Source: a virus
Virus record (IMG/VR): IMGVR_UViG_3300022542_000399
Location: 1 to 37,024 of that record
DNA length: 37,024 bases
Strand: one strand, 5' to 3'
The notes below the pieces were generated by a model. It was given only the letters and a program-made list of their open reading frames with translations. It did no database searches and was not told where the DNA came from. The position numbers were made by a program, and so were the translations under genes. How positions within the stretch are numbered: position 1 is the stretch's first letter; every line of letters begins with the position of its first letter. Of this stretch, positions 10,095 through 17,615 are shown in pieces.

Positions 10095-10122
10095 AAAAAA
10101 GGTGGCTTAAGCCACCTTTTTT
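10095..10122. terminator. Bidirectional intrinsic terminator
   Basis: A perfect palindrome: six A, the stem GGTGGCTTAAGCCACC, six T. It sits between the convergent stops at 10070 (plus) and 10137 (minus) and has a U-tract in both directions, so it can end both transcripts. Confidence 0.92.
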
Positions 10123-10136
10123 ATTGTTGGGATATA

Positions 10137-10514
10137 TTACTCAGCAGGGGGTGTAGGTTCTGCAGGAGCTGCAGGAGCTGCTTTTGGAGCAGCAGGAGCA
10201 CCAATCACACCAGATGTTGGTGTCATAACTTTACCAGCAGGTGTTCTAACTTTGACAAGCTGATGGAAATATGTAAGAGCATTAACACCGTTTCCAAGTG
10301 TTACATTGCTCATCAAATCCCATAACTCATATAATTCAGCGTTACGGTTTGTAACAATTTTAAATAGACGTTTCTTATCAATTTCATCAAGATTATCAAG
10401 TCGTACAAAGTACATATTTCCGAGCCCATCACGTCTCATCACAGCCACTTCTGTAAGTGTGCCATCGTTGTTTAAATCGATCCATTCAATATGTGGATAT
10501 TTTGATTTTGCCAT
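10137..10514 (-). CDS. Small conserved phage protein with Ala/Pro-rich tail
   Basis: A 125-residue protein of unknown function. Residues 1-90 look folded (HIEWIDLNNDGTLTEVAVMRRD, then GNMYFVRLDNLDEIDKKRLFKIV). The last 30 or so are an Ala/Pro linker (APAAPKAAPAAPAEPTPPAE), as in proteins tethered to particles or membranes. The ribosome binding site AGGAGA is eight bases before the ATG. It lies downstream of the LamG gene on the same strand with a 92-bp gap and ends at the shared terminator, so it is probably co-transcribed with the PAAR/LamG operon. No exact late box was found in the gap. Confidence 0.65.
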   Translation of the reverse strand: MAKSKYPHIEWIDLNNDGTLTEVAVMRRDGLGNMYFVRLDNLDEIDKKRLFKIVTNRNAELYELWDLMSNVTLGNGVNALTYFHQLVKVRTPAGKVMTPTSGVIGAPAAPKAAPAAPAEPTPPAE

Positions 10515-10606
10515 TTTTTCGTTCTCCTATTAAACGGTTATAATTTGGTTTAATAATATTTAGACTGTATTTTTGAGGGGTTACCAATTAAAATAATAGG
10601 GTAAAA

Positions 10607-13600
10607 TTATGCACCAGCACCTCCATTATATAATGCATCAATTTCATTTTGTGTTAAGGCTCTATCAAATACTCTCATTTGATCTGCTTGTCCATCCAAA
10701 TGTTCAATACCTTGCCCTATACCAGTATAGAATGATGTAGTCGTTAAATTATTAGTAAATCCAGTTCCGACTAATTCAGTGTCACCGTTTATAGAAATAT
10801 AAATGTTTGTCCCTTCTCGCATTAATACAATATGCTGCCAGCTACCAGCAGTTAATCCTGTAGAGTAAACCTTTGAACCCGATGCAAGTGTGTAGAAATA
10901 TGGTTTACCTGAAAATGCACTATCCCCAATTTTAAAGGCAAAATCACTTTGACCAGTCGTAGCTGTTAATAAGTGTGAATAGAATGTAAATGTATCTGGA
11001 TTGTACCACATTGATATAGCAAAATCGTTAGTACCAAAAGCAGGTAATGTATGAGTAATATATGTACTCGTACTGCTAAAGTCTAATGCTTGTCCTATTA
11101 GACCTGATGTTTGTGTTGCACCTGTAATTATTGAATCGTTTCCATTTGGAGATTCATCTACAAGTGTTGATCCAGAAATATTATCCATTGTCCATCCAGC
11201 AACAAGATTTGGATGATTGAATGCAATTATATTTTCATAACCAGTAGCATCATAGTGATTGATTACTTGTGCAGGTGTTAATGCATAATCATATAAAGAC
11301 ATATCATCTATAACACCATTAAATGTTGCACCACTAGCAGTACTCCAAGCCAATTGACCTATCGACCAACCAGTTGTGGCAACACCTGTATATACTTCAG
11401 CTAAAGCATCGCTATTATCAAGTACTCCATTAATGTATAGATATCGGTTAATTCCATCCTCTATATAAACTAAATGGTAAATCTGACCTAAGGTCACAGA
11501 CAAGTTTGAATTAAATTCATTTCCTGTTGAAGGTGATTTATTAATAGCAAATTTTCCCGTAGACTCTCTATACAAGAATGCAATACTATGTTCTCCGATA
11601 GTTTCATCTCGTTGATCATATATAAACTGACTGCTAGTTCCTGTATTGTCAGCAATTATTTTAACTATTACTTCAATTGAAAAAGTTGTTGGGTTGTCCC
11701 CTAGTGGTACACCTGTTCCATTAACAGCTCCTGAACTACCATTAAATAATATTGACTGATCATTTTCTGTTGGTATGAGACTGGTCTGTCCTACACTTAC
11801 ATCTCCTCCATATGTACCATTATATGTACCTATTTCATCAATAGCAACTATTCCAGAACTTTCACCCAATCTCCAATATGCAATAGGAGCATCTGCAGTA
11901 ATAGCATTATAATATGGTCGTGATATTGTATAACCAGCAGCAATGTAGTGGTCGTGAATTTGAGTTAGAGATAATTGATAATCGTATATTGCAGCTTCAT
12001 CTAGTATACCATCAAATTTAAGGCCTGCACCACTAGATGTTCCAGCGATCCATGCATTAGCTGCAGATGATGAACTAGAAAGTCCTACATATGAATCTGG
12101 ATCACCTACTTGTATCCCATCTACATACATTGTTACTGCTGATCCACTTCCAGTAACAACAACATGATGTGGTAGATTATCTGTGACTGCTTCATCATTT
12201 GAAAAGGCAACTATTCCATAAGTACCTTCCGTTCCTTTAGCTATTAAAAAGGCAATAGCATGTGATCCCGCCCCTGTTCTATTTTCATACCATATAGTCC
12301 ACCCATGTCCAGCTGATGCAAATTCAGTACCTGCAATAATCTGAACTGTATTCAGAGTATAATCAGTTAATTGTATCCATACTTCTATAGTAAATATTCC
12401 TGTCTGTTGAATAAAATCATACTTGTATCCTGTTGATACATATTGGGTAGTTCCATCAAATGCCACAGCTGTATCGGAATCAAATAAAATTAATCCAGTT
12501 TGGCCCATATTGAGTCCATCATATAATATATTGTAGTCTAATCCATTTAATGAACCCACCAAATCATTTGAATTATCTTCAAAATTATGATATGAATATA
12601 ACCCACTAAGTAGGGTAGTACCTGTACCAAATGGGTGTGATATTCCATTATCACTATTATATAATTCTGCTATTTCTGGATCAGTGAGAGATCGGTTCCA
12701 TATACCAAGTTCATCTATATCACCATTCCAATATGTTACAGGATTATTATAATATCCAAGACTGATTGTTTTTGTTCCCACTGCAAATGTAGATGTTGTT
12801 GCGTTACTAGCAACAAGAGTACCATTACGATATATCCTCATACCAACTCCACTCTCTGCTATAAATGTCCAATGAGCCATAACATTTAACCATCCAGCGT
12901 CAGATATTAGAATCAATCTTCCACCAACAAGAATGTCTCCCCAATCCCAAAATATTCTTCCATCACTCCAAGTGAAATGAATATTGAAGCGATTTAATGG
13001 TGTCTCATCTGGTGAAGCAAATATAATAGAACTTTTTTCAGTGTTGGTTGTGTATTTGGCCCAAAAGCTAACTGTTACATCTGTAGTTGGAAATCCTGTA
13101 ACGAAACTAAAATCAATTTTTGAATCGGAACCATTGAACACAGCTCCTTTACCTATTTTACCAAAATCACCAGTGTGGTATATACCGTCAATGGTTCCAA
13201 TCTCATCAACCGCTAAATGAGATGAACTTTCACCAAGCCTCCAATACGATACAGGTATATCATCGACGATGACAACATTATAATATACTGAACCTTCATC
13301 ATATAACTCAATTATTTCACTTTGAGTTAATACTCTATCAAATATTCTCATTTGGTCTTGTTGACCATCAGATGCTTCTGATGGAACATTCCCACCGATG
13401 CCAGTATAGAATGATGTAGTAGTTAAATCATAAGTAAATCCAGTCCCAACTAATTCTGTTACACCATTTACAGAAATATAAATGTCTGTTCCACTTCTCA
13501 TTAATACTATATGATACCAATTAGCCCCAGTTAATGAAGATGAATAGGCCAGAGTGCCCGATGGACTTGTAAAGAAGTAAGGTACCTGATTAAATCCAGT

Positions 13601-14860
13601 AGTACCAATCTTAAAAGCAAAATTATCTTGGTCGACCGCATCTGTTAATAAATGATTATATAATGTGAATGTATCAGGATTATACCATAATGATATTGAA
13701 AAATCATTAGTTCCAAATGTAGGTAGCGTATGAGTAATATATGTACTCGTACTGCTAAAATCTAATGCTTGGTCAATTATTCCTGAAACTGGGGTAGCTC
13801 CTGTAATTACTGAATCATATCCATTTGGTGATTCATCGATAAGTGTTGATCCAGAAATATTATCCATAGTCCATGCAGCAGTTAGATCAGGATGAGTAAA
13901 CGAAGTTATGAGTTCATATGCAATTACAACAGTCCAAATAAAATCATCAGTAACGACTCCACCCCTTCCATCATTTGCAGTTACTGTAACGCTATACGGA
14001 CTACTTACAGCAGCACCAGCATCAACTGTTCCTGATATTAATCCTGTATTGATATCAATCGTTACTCCTGATGGCAAACCGTCAGCACTATAAGAAATAA
14101 CATTTCCATCTGGATCAGAAGCTACAGATGACAAAGAAATAACGTCTGTTTCAAAGTTTGCTTGATCAAGAATATCTTGAGCAAATACTGGAGGGAAATT
14201 TCCTGCTTGATCAACACCAATCAACGTGGTTGCTGGGCAAGCACCAGGAACAAGATTTTGATAAGTTACCCATTCACTTCCATCCCATTGTTGAATTTTT
14301 CTTTCTACAGGAGGATCGGTTGGGGTTCCATCAGCCCGTTCTGTTGAATTAATTATAATTATTGTACGTTCAGGCCCAGTGTTAATGTTTGCTATAATTG
14401 AACCATCTTGTGGTCCACCAGACCCACCAGACATAAACGTTTCTGTGAAAGTGTCTAGACAGATGCTATCCTCACCTTCTATATCGAATTCAGTATCGGC
14501 TCCACGAGTATACATTTCAATATACTGGCTATCACGATTAACAAGAAAACGTAAAGTATCTATTCCACCAACATCACACTCTAATGGTGAGCCTGCAGAA
14601 GTTTGTATAAAATCATACGTTTCTGTATCGGTAGCAGCTTCACTTAGTACAGCATAATATCTAACCGTTAAACGAAATACATCTGATCCAATATATGAAG
14701 ATTGGATAGAAATATTATTCAAGAGAGGACCTTGTTCAATGCTCCTAAAATAACTCCCACCAGTGAATAGACGAGAGCGATGTTCAATAAAAACAGGTGC
14801 AGAACAGAAAGCGACAGGTGCCGCTATTGGTCTATAATCGTATGGAGGTTGGCAGCTCAT
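10607..14860 (-). CDS. Giant multi-LamG adhesin-like virion protein (1417 aa)
   Basis: The N-terminal 200 residues look particle-attached. Residues about 216-310 form a cadherin-like He_PIG-type domain (SDPDGNVISYSADGLPSGVTI, NTGLISGTV). Five concanavalin A/LamG-type domains follow, at about 320-520, 523-740, 747-977, 977-1203 and 1210-1417, each with W(Y/H)HIVLM- or YWRLGES-like signatures. Domains 1 and 5 are near-duplicates, and 2 and 4 resemble each other. LamG domains typically bind glycans, so a host-surface binding fibre or spike decoration is likely. Its ATG overlaps the PAAR stop (TAATG), coupling it to the spike tip protein. One GSP tripeptide lies at 14585-14593. The long reading frame is intact. 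Confidence 0.85.
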   Translation of the reverse strand: MSCQPPYDYRPIAAPVAFCSAPVFIEHRSRLFTGGSYFRSIEQGPLLNNISIQSSYIGSDVFRLTVRYYAVLSEAATDTETYDFIQTSAGSPLECDVGGIDTLRFLVNRDSQYIEMYTRGADTEFDIEGEDSICLDTFTETFMSGGSGGPQDGSIIANINTGPERTIIIINSTERADGTPTDPPVERKIQQWDGSEWVTYQNLVPGACPATTLIGVDQAGNFPPVFAQDILDQANFETDVISLSSVASDPDGNVISYSADGLPSGVTIDINTGLISGTVDAGAAVSSPYSVTVTANDGRGGVVTDDFIWTVVIAYELITSFTHPDLTAAWTMDNISGSTLIDESPNGYDSVITGATPVSGIIDQALDFSSTSTYITHTLPTFGTNDFSISLWYNPDTFTLYNHLLTDAVDQDNFAFKIGTTGFNQVPYFFTSPSGTLAYSSSLTGANWYHIVLMRSGTDIYISVNGVTELVGTGFTYDLTTTSFYTGIGGNVPSEASDGQQDQMRIFDRVLTQSEIIELYDEGSVYYNVVIVDDIPVSYWRLGESSSHLAVDEIGTIDGIYHTGDFGKIGKGAVFNGSDSKIDFSFVTGFPTTDVTVSFWAKYTTNTEKSSIIFASPDETPLNRFNIHFTWSDGRIFWDWGDILVGGRLILISDAGWLNVMAHWTFIAESGVGMRIYRNGTLVASNATTSTFAVGTKTISLGYYNNPVTYWNGDIDELGIWNRSLTDPEIAELYNSDNGISHPFGTGTTLLSGLYSYHNFEDNSNDLVGSLNGLDYNILYDGLNMGQTGLILFDSDTAVAFDGTTQYVSTGYKYDFIQQTGIFTIEVWIQLTDYTLNTVQIIAGTEFASAGHGWTIWYENRTGAGSHAIAFLIAKGTEGTYGIVAFSNDEAVTDNLPHHVVVTGSGSAVTMYVDGIQVGDPDSYVGLSSSSSAANAWIAGTSSGAGLKFDGILDEAAIYDYQLSLTQIHDHYIAAGYTISRPYYNAITADAPIAYWRLGESSGIVAIDEIGTYNGTYGGDVSVGQTSLIPTENDQSILFNGSSGAVNGTGVPLGDNPTTFSIEVIVKIIADNTGTSSQFIYDQRDETIGEHSIAFLYRESTGKFAINKSPSTGNEFNSNLSVTLGQIYHLVYIEDGINRYLYINGVLDNSDALAEVYTGVATTGWSIGQLAWSTASGATFNGVIDDMSLYDYALTPAQVINHYDATGYENIIAFNHPNLVAGWTMDNISGSTLVDESPNGNDSIITGATQTSGLIGQALDFSSTSTYITHTLPAFGTNDFAISMWYNPDTFTFYSHLLTATTGQSDFAFKIGDSAFSGKPYFYTLASGSKVYSTGLTAGSWQHIVLMREGTNIYISINGDTELVGTGFTNNLTTTSFYTGIGQGIEHLDGQADQMRVFDRALTQNEIDALYNGGAGA
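10630..11220 (-). repeat. LamG copy A' (C-terminal), direct repeat partner of 13310-13900
   Basis: DNA coding for the last LamG domain. Long stretches match the first LamG domain at an offset of about 2680 bp, for example the segments around 11166-11200 and 11040-11100. Protein differences are mostly conservative (AWTMDNISGSTL against GWTMDNISGSTL). Confidence 0.85.
13310..13900 (-). repeat. LamG copy A (first LamG), direct repeat partner of 10630-11220
   Basis: Same orientation as the C-terminal copy, with nearly identical blocks near 13737-13775 and 13845-13880. A small indel lies near the end (offset falls from about 2680 to 2674). This looks like a fairly recent intragenic duplication. 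Confidence 0.85.
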
Positions 14861-15159
14861 TAGTTAGCGAATACGTCAGGAGAACCATTTGCTATTGGAT
14901 TATCATGACAAGAACGACCACAACAATGAGTAACAATTGGATCGTCTACACGTGCCATTGGCGAATTATTAACAAATACGTTAGGAGAGCCTTCTGATAT
15001 GGGAGTAGGTGGCCAGTAACATCTTCCAATCCAATGCCCGACAGTGTTATCAGGGCCAACACGAGTGACAGGCATACCATTAGAGAAAACGTTTCCGCTT
15101 CCTTGATCTATTATATCACCACATGAAACTGGGTCTGCTATACGGGCTACTGCTGGCAT
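14860..15159 (-). CDS. PAAR-motif spike tip protein (T4 gp5.4-like)
   Basis: About 99 residues. Typical PAAR features are MPAVARIADPVSCG at the start and the repeated G(S)xxVFxN elements GSGNVFSNGMPVTRV, GSPNVFVNNSPMARV and GSPDVFAN, with Cys and His residues suited to metal binding (THCCGR). PAAR proteins form the sharp metal-bound tip on the gp5/VgrG spike and can carry attached effectors. The start at 15159 is chosen over an upstream ATG at 15207 because GAGGAA lies just before it and the extra 16 residues are not PAAR-like and overlap the promoter. Translation is coupled to the LamG giant. Confidence 0.85.
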   Translation of the reverse strand: MPAVARIADPVSCGDIIDQGSGNVFSNGMPVTRVGPDNTVGHWIGRCYWPPTPISEGSPNVFVNNSPMARVDDPIVTHCCGRSCHDNPIANGSPDVFAN

Positions 15160-15184
15160 ATCTTTATTCCTCAAATTATGTGTA

Positions 15185-15196
15185 TATTTATAAATA
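15185..15196. promoter_or_regulatory. Divergent late promoter palindrome TATTTATAAATA
   Basis: A 12-bp perfect palindrome containing TATAAATA on the plus strand (15189-15196) and on the minus strand (15192-15185). The plus copy precedes AAGGAG and the ATG at 15218; the minus copy precedes GAGGAA and the PAAR ATG at 15159. Both leaders are of suitable length, so both directions are probably used. Confidence 0.75.
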
Positions 15197-15217
15197 TTAA
15201 AGAACAAGGAGAATAGT

Positions 15218-15574
15218 ATGGATGTAAATGGATTTAGAAAATGGTCAAATGCGGTTGCAGAAACAGTAGATGCATGGCGAATTGTTCCACGTTTAATGGT
15301 AATTGCTTATGGATTTTTAACATGGAAAACTTGGGTCTGGTATACAGGAATTGATGTCATTGTGACAAAAACCAATTGTCAATTGCTTGCCACACAAGTG
15401 GTGTGTGACATTACAGGCGTTGTTGGACCAAGTACACAACAAGCGACATTGGTTACTGCAATCGTTAGTATGGCTGCTGTTGTAATCGGTTTATATTCAA
15501 GTTCAGGTAAAGATTGGACGAAGCCACTATTACCTTGGTTCGGTAAAAAGAAAGAAAAAACTGAGGAGGAATAA
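15218..15574 (+). CDS. Two-TM membrane protein, possible holin
   Basis: 118 residues with two hydrophobic segments: about 27-46 (LMVIAYGFLTWKTWVWYTG) and about 76-95 (ATLVTAIVSMAAVVIGLYS). A highly charged C-terminus follows (GKKKEKTEEE). Small size, two TM helices, a charged tail and a late promoter fit a class II or III holin, but no family-specific motif was recognised and the lytic transglycosylase is 5 kb away. Ribosome binding site AAGGAG. Its stop abuts the stop of the convergent RNase H gene with no spacer and no visible terminator. Confidence 0.65.
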   Translation: MDVNGFRKWSNAVAETVDAWRIVPRLMVIAYGFLTWKTWVWYTGIDVIVTKTNCQLLATQVVCDITGVVGPSTQQATLVTAIVSMAAVVIGLYSSSGKDWTKPLLPWFGKKKEKTEEE

Positions 15575-16492
15575 TTACCTACTCAGCATAGGAACATATT
15601 GGTCAAGATTCTGGGATATTTTTTTCATGTCATATTTGCCTAAAAAGCGCATGAAATGAAAATAACTAAATGTTCCAGGATCGGCCATTTCGTGGTCAAT
15701 CACTTCATCCATCTGGCGGCGTATACAATTTGGTTGCGCTGTTAAATCCATTAATAATTTATTTTCAGCGAACAAATGACGAACTACGTGTTCTTTACCG
15801 TTTTGGTCTGTCCACGTATCATTCATTACATTAACACGTTCAAACGAATCTTCATAGGCTTTTAATATTTTAGTTTTGCGTATGCGAGGATATGCACTAC
15901 CAACATTATCACCAGCATCACCACGAAGACATTTTTCAAACATAAACAAGTCAGCATCACCGTTCCATTCTTCAAGAGTTCTATCTTTACCAGTTGCTGG
16001 GTCAACAAGACGAACACCATCGTGACGAAGAAGTTGAATCATATCTTTATCTCCACTTACGACAATAATTTCATCATCTGGATGTTTTTGACAAAAACCA
16101 GCAATAAGGTCATCTGCTTCAAGTCCATCACCAGCTAAACATACAACGCTTGAATGAACACGCATTAACTCTTCAAATTCATGTAAATGTTGAAGAAATG
16201 CTTCAAACTTCTCTTTTTCTTTTGGTGTCATACTTTGACGACGATTGCCTTTATATGGCTTACCAGAAAGACACTCTTCGCTTGCTGTATATTCCTTTCT
16301 CCAACTACTTCTATCATAAGCCATAATTACCTTATGTGGTTGGAATGCTTTATAGTATTTGTTTAAGGTTGTTAACGCTATATGATGAGCAAGACCAGCA
16401 GTCGTTTCATCATCTTGTTGTTTATTGGCAAAGAAAGCACGATATAACAAATTACTTATATCAAAAAGAATATATTTTTTAGACGAGTCCAT
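15575..16492 (-). CDS. rnh: RNase H / 5'-3' exonuclease, T4 rnh-like (FEN family)
   Basis: 305 residues, matching the usual T4 RNase H length. FEN-family acidic residues are visible: D11 (ILFDISNLLYRAF), E125/D127/D128 (GLEADDLIAGF), D148/D150 (VSGDKDMIQL) and D192/D195 (RGDAGDNVG). It removes RNA primers and 5' flaps during lagging-strand synthesis, working with gp45 and gp32 in T4. The start at 16492 is preferred over 16504 because GGAGCTGATA directly precedes it. The gene overlaps the upstream coiled-coil gene by 14 bases and ends the replication operon. Confidence 0.9.
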   Translation of the reverse strand: MDSSKKYILFDISNLLYRAFFANKQQDDETTAGLAHHIALTTLNKYYKAFQPHKVIMAYDRSSWRKEYTASEECLSGKPYKGNRRQSMTPKEKEKFEAFLQHLHEFEELMRVHSSVVCLAGDGLEADDLIAGFCQKHPDDEIIVVSGDKDMIQLLRHDGVRLVDPATGKDRTLEEWNGDADLFMFEKCLRGDAGDNVGSAYPRIRKTKILKAYEDSFERVNVMNDTWTDQNGKEHVVRHLFAENKLLMDLTAQPNCIRRQMDEVIDHEMADPGTFSYFHFMRFLGKYDMKKISQNLDQYVPMLSR

Positions 16493-16847
16493 TATCAGCT
16501 CCATTCTTACCTTGTTGTTGTTCTATTAAGTCTCGGTATAACAATGTTATCCACTTTTGAACAACGATTTCATCATCCGCCCCTGTAATACCATTTTCAC
16601 GAAGATAGTCAACGAAAGCCTCATTCCAATCCAAATCAACTTTAATGCCGTGTTTTGGGTCTTCCATAATACCTCTAATGTCAACCCAAGGTTCTTTAGC
16701 CTTTTCTTCGGCAATTTTTTCTTCTTCAGCCTTTTGCTCTTCTATTCGTTTTTGTTCAACGATACGTTCTTCTTCACGTTCTTTACGAACTTGAGCAAGA
16801 ACCTCATTGCGAATTTCTTCAGCAGTTTTCCACCAACGTAACTTCAT
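16479..16847 (-). CDS. Unknown protein with N-terminal coiled coil
   Basis: 122 residues. Residues about 8-52 are a strongly charged Glu/Lys/Arg helix (RKEREEERIVEQKRIEEQ) likely to be a coiled coil. Residues 53-110 look globular (PWVDIRGIMEDPKHGIKVDLDWNEAFVDYLRENGI), and the end is Gln/Asn-rich. No function recognised. It sits four bases after the clamp gene and overlaps RNase H, so it belongs to the replication operon; a replisome accessory or scaffold role is a guess from context only. Confidence 0.7.
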   Translation of the reverse strand: MKLRWWKTAEEIRNEVLAQVRKEREEERIVEQKRIEEQKAEEEKIAEEKAKEPWVDIRGIMEDPKHGIKVDLDWNEAFVDYLRENGITGADDEIVVQKWITLLYRDLIEQQQGKNGADNGLV

Positions 16848-16851
16848 AATA

Positions 16852-17556
16852 TTATACCTGTGGTAATACGAACAAGTTTAATCCTTGTACGGAAATACTC
16901 AATATTCCTTTTTGTCCTACCTCAAAGAAACCATCTGCATTCTGCTTAAATAATGGAAGCAATGTTTTAATTGGGTAACGATGAGCAAAATTGATATCAG
17001 TATCGTCTGTCAAATTTTCAACTTCTGTTGTGAATGTATGTGAAAAGATATCATTATTAATATCAACAATTTCAAAAGACACACCACTCTTATTACTTAC
17101 TATTGTAACTATATCTGCACTCATAGCAGACTGTCCTTTTTGTAACAGTACAACTGCTTCAGCATTCAATGGGACGCGATGTTTTAATACATCATTGATT
17201 TGACGAGGTGCTTGAATAGTTGATGGATTTGCACAGCGATAGTCAATTTTTACACCCTTTGCCTTCATTGTTAATGAACGAACAAACTCACTACCCTCTG
17301 GACTATCAGATTCAATTGAAAAACCATCTTGTGTTTTTGCAATATCTAAACGAGACATGAATACCCCAATACGATTTAATCCAATTGAACCAAATGGCAT
17401 ATCGGGTACATTTTCATTTTGAAATAATACAACCGTTTTATCATCATCTATAGCACGAGTAAGTTCAGGTTCAATAATTACATTATCAATCCCAACCATT
17501 TGTGCTGTTTTTACTACTTTTTGAATATAAGCAATAGTATCTACGTCTACTTTCAT
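16852..17556 (-). CDS. 45: Sliding clamp, gp45-like
   Basis: 234 residues against 228 in T4 gp45. The central ANPSTIQAPRQIND segment matches the gp45 family signature (ADPST...AP), and the RIGVFMSRLDIAKTQDGFSIESD stretch resembles the first clamp domain. It is immediately downstream of the polymerase, the classic partner. gp45 forms a trimeric ring giving the polymerase processivity and, in T4, also activates transcription from TATAAATA promoters, which fits the exact late boxes in this window. Ribosome binding site AAGGA. It has its own sigma70-type promoter within the end of the polymerase gene. Sequence is diverged from T4, so the call rests on signature plus context. Confidence 0.82.
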   Translation of the reverse strand: MKVDVDTIAYIQKVVKTAQMVGIDNVIIEPELTRAIDDDKTVVLFQNENVPDMPFGSIGLNRIGVFMSRLDIAKTQDGFSIESDSPEGSEFVRSLTMKAKGVKIDYRCANPSTIQAPRQINDVLKHRVPLNAEAVVLLQKGQSAMSADIVTIVSNKSGVSFEIVDINNDIFSHTFTTEVENLTDDTDINFAHRYPIKTLLPLFKQNADGFFEVGQKGILSISVQGLNLFVLPQV

Positions 17557-17586
17557 TTTTATTATCCTTTATTATTATTTTTCTTT

Positions 17587-17615
17587 ATTATACTAGAAGT
17601 CAAGTAAAGAATCAA
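17587..17615 (-). promoter_or_regulatory. sigma70-type promoter for the clamp gene
   Basis: Minus strand TTGATT, 17-bp spacer, TATAAT. The -35 lies in the last codons of the polymerase gene and the -10 just after its stop. Predicted start near 17580, leaving a leader of about 25 bases to the clamp ATG. Confidence 0.6.

Noticed and set aside
10529-10554. 7-bp inverted repeat ATTAAAC/GTTTAAT before the 10137-10514 gene as an operator.
   Set aside because: Short, AT-rich and likely by chance in this base composition.
14873-14999. GSP in the PAAR protein as part of the GSP insertion pattern.
   Set aside because: GSPxVF is a normal PAAR family motif, so these copies are explained by the fold.
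15160-15207. Longer start for the PAAR protein.
   Set aside because: It would cover the late promoter; GAGGAA precedes the ATG at 15159 and PAAR proteins begin near there.
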